The position numbers and the translations under genes were made by a program. 12,272 nt of DNA from Dictyocoela muelleri (lineage: Eukaryota; Microsporidia), in assembly GCA_016256075.1 (NCBI GenBank), contig SDVU01000567.1:1-12272 (forward strand). The letters run 5' to 3'. The notes under the pieces are model-generated. The model did no database searches. It saw only the letters and a program-made list of their open reading frames with translations, and was not told the DNA's origin. Shown here piece by piece: positions 6,837 through 12,272 of the stretch. How positions within the stretch are numbered: the stretch's first letter is position 1; each line of letters opens with the position of its first letter.

Positions 6837-7275
6837 CTAGTGGCCAGATAATATCAGTTGTTAACATACTTGAATACCATTTTGAATATCATTGTTCAAT
6901 TAATTAAATTTACTATAATAAATATTTAGGAATGATATTATGCGATCAATAACTATTGAACTTTAACAGTAATATACAGTTTTTCTAGTGTGGTATAGCT
7001 GATTAAGACTTGGGGTAATAATTCAGTGGGGTAGAAAGGGCTATCCTGAGATTTGGATTGATTGCTATGGAATAGCACTATGAATAAGTAGTGAAAAATA
7101 AAAATTCATGAAAAGTCACTAATTACCTGTATCCTGCTGAGTCATTGATAAAACGAATATCGGATATAAATAATCTCTGGGTAGCTTAGGAAGTGACGTA
7201 TTATCGGAACCCAAGATCCATTTTTTAAGACTATAGTAGGATACAACTCTCCGGATTAACTATTATGGTTGTTAT
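6837..7275 (+). repeat. Dispersed repeat copy C (most complete)
   Basis: This is the longest copy of the family: it contains both the 5' block shared with copy A (AGATAATATCAGTTGTTAAC, then ATACTTGAATA) and all the 3' blocks shared with copy B (TGGTATAGCTGATTAAGACTT, ACCTGTATCCTGCTGAG, CTCTGGGTAGCTTAG, AGTGACGTATTAT, ACAACTCTCCGG). About 430 bp, no coding frame. The flanks ATGCT and AGCAT are short inverted matches only. Confidence 0.7.
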
Positions 7276-7627
7276 CAGCATTTAATATATATAGTTTTAT
7301 TGCTACACGTAGGTTTCAACAGAAAAATTAAATTGTAAAATTAACAAAAAATAATTCTTTCTAAAAAAACAAAAAGAAGTAAAAGTGTAAATTTATTACG
7401 ATAACTATATAAAAAATTTAAATATAAGGAATTCAGGTAAATAAATAAAAATTATGATATAAAAATGTAAAAACTTTAAATTCATAAAAAAGTATTTTTT
7501 ATTAAATTTTATTATTTACTAATTAAGTAATATTGATGATAAAAATTAAATAAAATAACTAAATCAAAAATTGGTCATTATTAATGATTAAAAAATATAA
7601 AAATTAGAATAAAAATTTTCAATTTCT
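7276..7627. other. AT-rich 3' flank of SEC23
   Basis: No gene or structured repeat is visible. On the minus strand AATAAA hexamers occur at 7498-7503 and 7508-7513, about 115-130 nt past the SEC23 stop. They are possible polyadenylation signals, although such hexamers are common by chance in this composition. Confidence 0.4.
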
Positions 7628-9748
7628 TTATTCAACGACGATCTGACACAAGCTTCGATAAAAATTGTCAAAATCAATATCATCGGTTATTACAACATCA
7701 TTTTTTGTGCTCGGATTGATTCGCGACAATAAAATTCTTTCTTGAGATCCATACCTCTCTGTATCGATGAATTGGGGTGTTGGTAGTCTGCTTTCGACTA
7801 ATTCCATGGCTCTTTGCAGTGAGTTTTCGATACATTCCTTTAAATATGAATATTCTGGTTTTTCATGAAGACCTTCTTTTATCCACTGGCTTATTGTTTC
7901 TCCTTTCCAGATGACTACGTTGTGAAATGTGTCTAGGAGGAGAATTATGTCTGGTTGCAATGATTTGCTGTCCATTTGTGCGGGCATTACATATCCTTGG
8001 AAGTGGAAGGCTGTAAGTGTGGGAACTATCATTGTCATTGTTTCGGTTACTTTTTCTCGGTTGGCAAGAATTCGGTGATAAATCGTTTCATCGGGTGTGT
8101 TTGTTTCCGTTTGTATTAAAATTGATCGTCGGAGAAAATAGATAAAATAGGGCATATATGCCATCGTTGAGGGAAGGGTGACAGACCTCGAATCTTCTTT
8201 GACATATTCGGAAAATCTTCGAACGAATTTAATTAAAGTGCGATCAAGTCGTCTTACCATATCATTATCATTTTCAATTTTGTTTGTGAATGTGAAAACA
8301 CGCGTCTGAAGAACACAAGCTGCTTCTTGATCAAAACCTAATGTTACTTTTTCACTCATAGGATCATCAAATAGACGTGCGAATGTAGTAACTCGTGTAA
8401 TCATTTTACGATCCTCTCGTTGATATTGCGTCACTATTTGAACATAACCAGTTCCTGGTTCGGTCGTGTTACTTTCAAAAATGAATCCCAAGGTGTGGGT
8501 TGGATAAAGCGCATTTAATCGCCAACAGTTAGAACCAATAGGACAGCCTTGGCCAAAGGTACCTTTAAAAATGATCGAAGGAGAACAATTAATTTTAAAT
8601 TTAGCGTTTAAACCATAATTTGAATTTTGCAATTTTCGACAGGATGTGGTAAAAATGTTTCGATCAAAATCCTGAGCCATAACTACCATTCCACCAGTTG
8701 TATCGATAATTGGCTTCATCTCATAAAGACCAATATCATAAAGAGTAGCTGCGAGAATATCAATTGAATAGCCTAAATCACCCATTTTCTTAGCTAAAGA
8801 GGCATAAAAATTAAACGATGAATTCGTGTAGGTAGCATTTCCGCTTAAAATATCACTGGTACTACGAATATCTTCTTTCAAATTATCCGATACAACGCAA
8901 CCAGGACCAAATGTGCAAGGACCTTGAGTAAATAAAAATATTTTCAATCCCGTATTTTCAAATAAACTTTCACAAATAGAGACAGCAAAACTCAATGCAG
9001 CGCCAGTGCATCGAACAGGACGCTTTCCATCGATGACTGGAAATTGGTCTCTTTCAAGATTTTTGATAAATGAAATAAATTTTTCATGATTTTCTTTTTT
9101 GTTTTTGAAAAAAATCTTCGTCGCACCGTGCCCTGGAACTTCTTCTTTTCCCCTAAGTAGCCCTCTTGAAATCAATTCAGAAACATTTTTTTCATATGCC
9201 TTTTTACCTGAGAAGACGTAAACATTATTCGTGTCGAGATCTAAAAGTTCAATATTTGTACCAAACGTGATAATCGAAATTGAAGCATTGTCAGGCAGAC
9301 CATCATAAATTATCCGTATCCCTTCAGTCATCAATGAGTGTCTCTCATCATCAAAGGTACATGTGTCAATCAGAAAAACATAAATAGGATCAAAATGGTT
9401 TTCCATATTGAGTACGTACTCGACAGTGCTGTTTTCATAAAGAAGTTCTTCTGGTAATGTCTCTTCAGTGATGTTTTGGTAATGCATCGGAAGACGATTT
9501 ATCTTCTGACAGAACACGCATGACCATTCTTTTTTATTAAAATCAACAACCGTTGAAGGATTCAGAATTGAGCGGCATGATCCACAGAAAATTGGTTCGT
9601 AATTAAGAATGGGTACGTCATCTTTCTTAGGTGTGTATATACATGTTATTGGAATGAGTAATTCACTTTTTTTATCTTTGGTAGGCCACACGTTCCATGT
9701 TAACCTGATTCCGTCTTTTTTCTCGATTTCTTTTATCGCTTCTTCCAT
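7628..9748 (-). CDS. SEC23: Sec23-like COPII coat GTPase-activating subunit, divergent
   Basis: This 706-residue protein has the full Sec23 layout. Sec23 pairs with Sec24 in the inner COPII coat on ER exit sites and stimulates GTP hydrolysis by Sar1. Seen here: N-terminal GIRLTWNVWPT; a zinc finger with C55, C58, C77 and C80; a trunk (vWA-like) domain from about 120 (PIYVFLIDT) through KRPVRCTGAAL (242-252), FLFTQGPCTFGPG (271-283) and YEMKPIIDTTGGM (342-354); a beta-sandwich to about 480 (GFDQEAACVL at 471-480); a helical domain with RRLDRTLIKF (499-508), FLRRS and NTPDETIYHRI (550-560); and a gelsolin-like end with ILLLDTFHNVVIWKGE. R671 in GSQERILLSRINPS matches the yeast arginine finger R722. 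It is shorter than the usual 760, mainly in trunk and sandwich loops and at the C-terminus. The ATG at 9748 matches the family start; the 42 codons open upstream encode only repetitive FLIKL from AT-rich repeat DNA. No intron or break is seen. Confidence 0.95.
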   Translation of the reverse strand: MEEAIKEIEKKDGIRLTWNVWPTKDKKSELLIPITCIYTPKKDDVPILNYEPIFCGSCRSILNPSTVVDFNKKEWSCVFCQKINRLPMHYQNITEETLPEELLYENSTVEYVLNMENHFDPIYVFLIDTCTFDDERHSLMTEGIRIIYDGLPDNASISIITFGTNIELLDLDTNNVYVFSGKKAYEKNVSELISRGLLRGKEEVPGHGATKIFFKNKKENHEKFISFIKNLERDQFPVIDGKRPVRCTGAALSFAVSICESLFENTGLKIFLFTQGPCTFGPGCVVSDNLKEDIRSTSDILSGNATYTNSSFNFYASLAKKMGDLGYSIDILAATLYDIGLYEMKPIIDTTGGMVVMAQDFDRNIFTTSCRKLQNSNYGLNAKFKINCSPSIIFKGTFGQGCPIGSNCWRLNALYPTHTLGFIFESNTTEPGTGYVQIVTQYQREDRKMITRVTTFARLFDDPMSEKVTLGFDQEAACVLQTRVFTFTNKIENDNDMVRRLDRTLIKFVRRFSEYVKEDSRSVTLPSTMAYMPYFIYFLRRSILIQTETNTPDETIYHRILANREKVTETMTMIVPTLTAFHFQGYVMPAQMDSKSLQPDIILLLDTFHNVVIWKGETISQWIKEGLHEKPEYSYLKECIENSLQRAMELVESRLPTPQFIDTERYGSQERILLSRINPSTKNDVVITDDIDFDNFYRSLCQIVVE

Positions 9749-9814
9749 AAGGGTGAGGCAGTTTGAAATCTTTATTTTAAATTTCAAATTTGAATATTTT
9801 GATTTTATTAATTT

Positions 9815-9872
9815 AATTAAAAAATAATTTATTAAAAATAATTTAATTAAAAATAATTTAATTAAAAATATC
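9815..9872. repeat. 15-bp AT-rich tandem repeat upstream of SEC23
   Basis: About four copies of an AAAAATAATTTAATT-type unit lie just before the SEC23 start. They keep the minus-strand frame open upstream of the true start, giving a false N-terminal extension. Confidence 0.7.
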
Positions 9873-10230
9873 ACAGGTTGAATTTTCCTATTAATTGACT
9901 TTAATTAATCCTGTCAAATGTATATGACTGAAATTAATTCATTTTCATTGACCTGTTTAATCTATAATCCCATTAACAGCGTCATTAATAAGTAACATTT
10001 TTTTTCATTTTTTATTTATTAAGTTATAAAGTTTATTAGGATTGGACCTTGCCCAAACTATTTTGAAAAATATAATCTATTTTAAAAAATATAAGCCATT
10101 ATGAAAAATATAAGCCATTATAAAAAAATTGAATTTGAAAAATAAAGAAAATAAAAGGCAATAAACTTAGTTTATTCATTGGTAGTGTTTAGACGATCTT
10201 TTAACAGGATAATAAATTATTAAATAAAGT
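9873..10230. other. AT-rich spacer upstream of SEC23, with short tandem repeat
   Basis: This is the presumed promoter-side region of the minus-strand SEC23 gene; no specific promoter element can be named. At about 10063-10130 a 20-bp unit (CCATTATGAAAAATATAAG type) is repeated three to four times. No coding frame is seen. Confidence 0.5.
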
Positions 10231-10631
10231 TAAACTGGGGGGGGTTATTATTATAGGTAAATTCCTATAAATAATCATCTTAAAAGTCTCTTCACGCACC
10301 ATTCTGTGTTATTAATTTAGATTTGCAGTGACCCAAAAGCTCTCTATTGTTTGGGTATGTATAGAACTATCTTCCGAATTTGTGAAATTTGGGCTGATTT
10401 ACAGATAAATGCGTAAATTCCGGATTTCAATAATCCTATTATAAGCAGTCCAGCAATCAGTAAGAATAATTGTTTACATACAAACGTTTCTTAGAATTAT
10501 TGGTAAATTGTACTAGCTCTTTGTCTGGCAAAATAAAGAACGATTAAAGTTTAGTGTCTCTTTTTATCATCTCTAACACCCATTTAGGATGTCTAATCTT
10601 TCCTCTGTTATACTTTCTCCTAAAGAATTGT
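10230..10631 (-). pseudogene. Merlin / IS1595 transposase relic 2 (C-terminal part)
   Basis: On the minus strand, LRRKYNRGKIRHPKWVLEMI then KRDTKL is the block that follows the first catalytic Asp in ISXO2-like transposases. In another frame comes ILTDCWTAYNRIIEIRN, holding the second Asp, and then NFTNSEDSSIHTQTIESFW, holding the last acid. At least one frameshift and a few stops separate these. The part before LRRKY, including VEIDE, is absent: the sequence meets the 10632-10696 hairpin element and then unrelated DNA. It is a different copy from relic 1 and relic 3, because it overlaps both and differs in sequence. Confidence 0.8.
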
Positions 10632-10696
10632 TAGGTTCATTTTTCACCCGAGGTGAAAAATGATTTTTTTTCGCCTGAAGGGGTAAAATGGACCTA
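10632..10696. repeat. 65-bp TA-flanked hairpin element
   Basis: TAGGTTCATTTTTCACCC at the left and GGGGTAAAATGGACCTA at the right are inverted copies, so the element is bordered by TA on each side. A second internal hairpin, ATTTTTCACC-CGA-GGTGAAAAAT, lies within the left half. The TA borders suggest a mariner-type (Stowaway-like) non-autonomous element, but the size is unusually small. It lies exactly between Merlin relic 2 and the Ran-binding-domain fragment. Confidence 0.65.
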
Positions 10697-10845
10697 GCGG
10701 GTCTACCAGTGCTGGCAAGATTGAAGAAATAGTCACGAGTGAAGAACAAACTTTTATTATTAAATTTAAGAATGAAGAAGATGCAAATAATTTTAAGCAA
10801 AAATATTCAGAGGCAAGAGAAGCTAATCGCAAAGAAATTAATTAA
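10687..10845 (+). pseudogene. Orphan C-terminal fragment resembling a RanBP1 (Ran-binding) domain
   Basis: A plus-strand frame with no start codon encodes 52 residues that end KIEEIVTSEEQTFIIKFKN, EEDANNFKQKYSEAREANRK, EIN and a stop. This resembles the last strand and C-terminal helix of Ran-binding domains, where human RanBP1 has [25 protein letters not shown]. Codon composition is less AT-biased than the surroundings, as expected of real coding origin. The first three-quarters of the domain are absent: upstream are a hairpin element and a Merlin relic on the other strand. It may be a last exon whose gene was broken by insertions, or a captured gene piece. The assignment rests on a short match. 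Confidence 0.5.
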
Positions 10846-10947
10846 CTTATTAGTTTAAAGTAATTATTAAAAGTATTGATACAAAAGAAATATTAAAGTA
10901 TTGATTTAAATGTGATTATTGAAAGAAAAATTGGAGTTATTTATTTA

Positions 10948-11060
10948 AAAGTTATTAATCAATTTAACTTTTTTAAAGTTATTAATCAATTTAACTTTTT
11001 TAAAGTTATTAATCTCTATTTAACTTTATTAAAGTTATTAATCAATTTAACTTTATTAAA
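10948..11060. repeat. 27-bp tandem repeat, four copies
   Basis: The units AAAGTTATTAATCAATTTAA followed by CTTTTTT (third copy with ATCTCTATTT) repeat head to tail. The rest of 10846-11180 is AT-rich with no gene. Confidence 0.85.
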
Positions 11061-11180
11061 TCTTTTTGGATATAACTAATACCTTTTTTAATTTCAATAA
11101 CGTTTGAAATATTTTTTATTAAACCTATTCAAAATTTTTATCATTTACCCTTTTTTACTTTTAAAATTTATCTTTTAAAT

Positions 11181-11269
11181 CTTTTTCAATTATATTCATA
11201 ATCATCTTTAATTATATTCATAATCATCTTTAATTATATTCATAATCATCTTTAATTATATTCATAATA
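11181..11269. repeat. 22-bp tandem repeat, four copies
   Basis: The unit ATCTTTAATTATATTCATAA plus TC is repeated; the last three copies are nearly identical, implying recent expansion. The array ends directly at the 11271 hairpin element. Confidence 0.9.
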
Positions 11270-11270
11270 T

Positions 11271-11366
11271 GGCTTGGCCCATTTTACTCCCCCAGGATAA
11301 AGTGTCATTTTACACCACGGGAGAAAAAATGTCATTTTTCACAATAGGTTAAAAATGGGATAAGCC
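11271..11366. repeat. 96-bp hairpin element related to 10632-10696
   Basis: The left end GGCTTGGCCCATTTTACTCC and the right end GGTTAAAAATGGGATAAGCC are imperfect inverted copies. An inner block TGTCATTTTACACC is partly repeated as ATGTCATTTTTCACAA. The CCATTTTAC(C/T)CC core resembles the end of the 10632-10696 element. No genes. Confidence 0.65.
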
Positions 11367-11560
11367 GTTTATTGTCTCGTTCTAGCATACCCAACACCCA
11401 ATGAGGAAGTATGACCATCCCTCTGTATAATTTCTCCTAAAGATAGATATTCGTCTATTTCGACAATCTTTCTGTTTCCATTTGTATCAATCTGCCTAAA
11501 ATGCGCGTATTAGCAAGTAAGTGGTCTTTTTATCTCTTTAATCATCTTAAACCATTCAGA
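11367..11560 (-). pseudogene. Merlin / IS1595 transposase relic 3 (central part)
   Basis: The minus strand reads ISEWFKMIKEIKRPL (end of the helix-turn-helix region), then GNRKIVEIDEY with the first catalytic Asp, and after a frame change EKLYRGMVILPHWVLGMLER. This corresponds to the N-terminal and early catalytic part of the ISXO2-like family. There is a stop after RPLTC and a frameshift after EIDEYLSL. Everything after LERDNK is missing, and the homology stops at the 11271-11366 hairpin element. Confidence 0.75.
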
Positions 11561-11603
11561 AATGTTTTTTTGATGTATCTAGATAGTAACCTGCATCAAG
11601 TTA

Positions 11604-11682
11604 TACATCCTTTTCAAACTTCTAAAACCCTTTTTCAAAACTTATAAAACCCTTCGTTTCAAACTTATAAAACCCTTTTTGC
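11604..11682. repeat. 21-bp tandem repeat, about four copies
   Basis: The units TTTCAAACTTATAAAACCCTT (first copy CTTCTAAAACCC) repeat with small changes just left of the large palindrome. Confidence 0.8.
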
Positions 11683-11685
11683 AAG

Positions 11686-11979
11686 CTCAAAGCGCCAATA
11701 GGGTCCCCATTTTAAGTTGTTTATTTTTAATTTTTTCCTCCCCTGTTTCAAATGTCGGAGCGTAAATTTTTTTTGAAAAACAAGCAAAATCGTAAAAAAA
11801 GATACAATTACAAACAACAACATCACACACCTTCAGTCTGTGATGTTGTTCTTTGTAATTCTATCTTTTTTTATGATTTTGCATGTTTACCAAAAAAAAT
11901 TCTACGCTCCGACATTTGAAACAGGGGAGGAAAAATAAAAATAAACAACTTAAAATGGGGACCCTATTGGCACTATGAG
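11686..11979. mobile_element. Near-perfect palindromic element, 294 bp
   Basis: The ends are CTCAAAGCGCCAATAGGGTC and GACCCTATTGGCACTATGAG, and the two halves pair along almost their whole length: CCATTTTAAGTTGTTTATTT with AAATAAACAACTTAAAATGG, CCCCTGTTTCAAATGTCGGAG with CTCCGACATTTGAAACAGGGG, and CATCACACAC with CTGTGATG around a loop of a few bases. It carries no coding frame. Each half is about 145 bp. It is a fold-back or MITE-type element; no clear target duplication is visible at its borders. Confidence 0.85.
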
Positions 11980-12117
11980 TTCCTAATAATTATATTATAA
12001 AATTCTTAGATATACATTTTATTTAACTTGATTTGTTTTTTTTTAAATCTTTTTTCTCGGTTTTTTATGCTTAATTTTAATAATATTAGATTGAGGGTCT
12101 TTATATTTTTAATTTTG
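11980..12117. other. AT-rich spacer between the two palindromes
   Basis: No gene or repeat is visible in these 138 bp, which consist mostly of T-rich runs. Confidence 0.5.
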
Positions 12118-12272
12118 CCACTCTGTTTCAAATGTCAATGCGTAAAATTTTTTTTAAAAAATAAGCAAAAACAATAACAAAAAGATACAATTACATACAA
12201 CCACATCACACACATTCGGTGTGTGATGTTTTCGTATGTAATTGTATCTTTTTGTTATTGTTTTTGCTTATT
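12118..12272. mobile_element. Second palindrome copy, cut by the window end
   Basis: CTGTTTCAAATGTCAATGCGTAAA, AAAAAGATACAATTACATAC and CATCACACACATTCGGTGTGTGATG match the inner half of the 11686-11979 element, including its centre. The arms here are re-matched to each other (GATACAATTACATAC with GTATGTAATTGTATC), so the copy is palindromic in its own right. The outer block (CAATAGGGTCCCC) is absent on the left, and the right arm runs off the window. Confidence 0.8.

Noticed and set aside
9609-9827. 72-codon plus-strand open frame
   Set aside because: It is the antisense shadow of the Sec23 N-terminal coding region.
9749-9874. 42-codon N-terminal extension of the Sec23 frame, resembling a signal anchor
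   Set aside because: The Leu/Ile/Lys/Phe run comes from a 15-bp AT-rich tandem repeat, and Sec23 is a cytosolic coat protein whose family start matches the ATG at 9748.
10573-10832. Two overlapping minus-strand open frames (75 and 62 codons)
   Set aside because: They join the antisense of the RanBP1-like fragment, a hairpin element and a short piece of transposase relic in mixed frames; the translation is not one protein.

Overview
The window is very AT-rich eukaryotic DNA, and both full-length genes encode eukaryote-specific proteins: an Nsa2 ribosome-biogenesis factor and a Sec23 COPII coat subunit. Both are fungal-like in sequence. They sit among long AT-rich spacers full of hairpin elements, low-complexity repeats and Merlin/IS1595-type transposase relics. 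This fits a repeat-rich early-diverging fungus, and an arbuscular mycorrhizal fungus of the Rhizophagus type is my best guess. That assignment is inference; no rRNA or other taxonomic marker is present.

Layout. 1-900: degraded Merlin-type (ISXO2-like) transposase on the minus strand. 900-1630: AT-rich DNA with one clear hairpin element. 1630-2905: one copy of a dispersed repeat (copy A), split by an 869-bp inverted-repeat element whose arms are arrays of a 20-bp unit. 3076-3846: NSA2-like gene, plus strand. 4137-6225: a second, larger inverted-repeat element built from the same kind of 20-21-bp units. Its right arm is interrupted by a 570-bp composite insertion carrying a second copy (B) of the dispersed repeat. 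6240-6600: a long hairpin between two short direct repeats. 6837-7275: third copy (C) of the dispersed repeat. 7628-9748: SEC23-like gene, minus strand. 10230-11600: two more Merlin-type relics, two small hairpin elements, tandem arrays and an orphan coding fragment resembling the C-terminus of a Ran-binding (RanBP1) domain. 11686-12272: two neighbouring copies of a near-perfect palindrome, the second cut by the window end.

The two genes have unrelated roles (60S ribosome maturation and ER export) and do not form a cluster. Each is a single uninterrupted reading frame and is clearly diverged from its family, which suggests they may be secondary paralogues rather than the main housekeeping copies. 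Apart from them the window is mainly nested non-autonomous inverted-repeat elements. I see no tRNA or rRNA gene, CRISPR array or recognisable defence or biosynthetic system. The most unusual structures are the tandem-repeat-armed inverted-repeat elements and the way they have inserted into one another.
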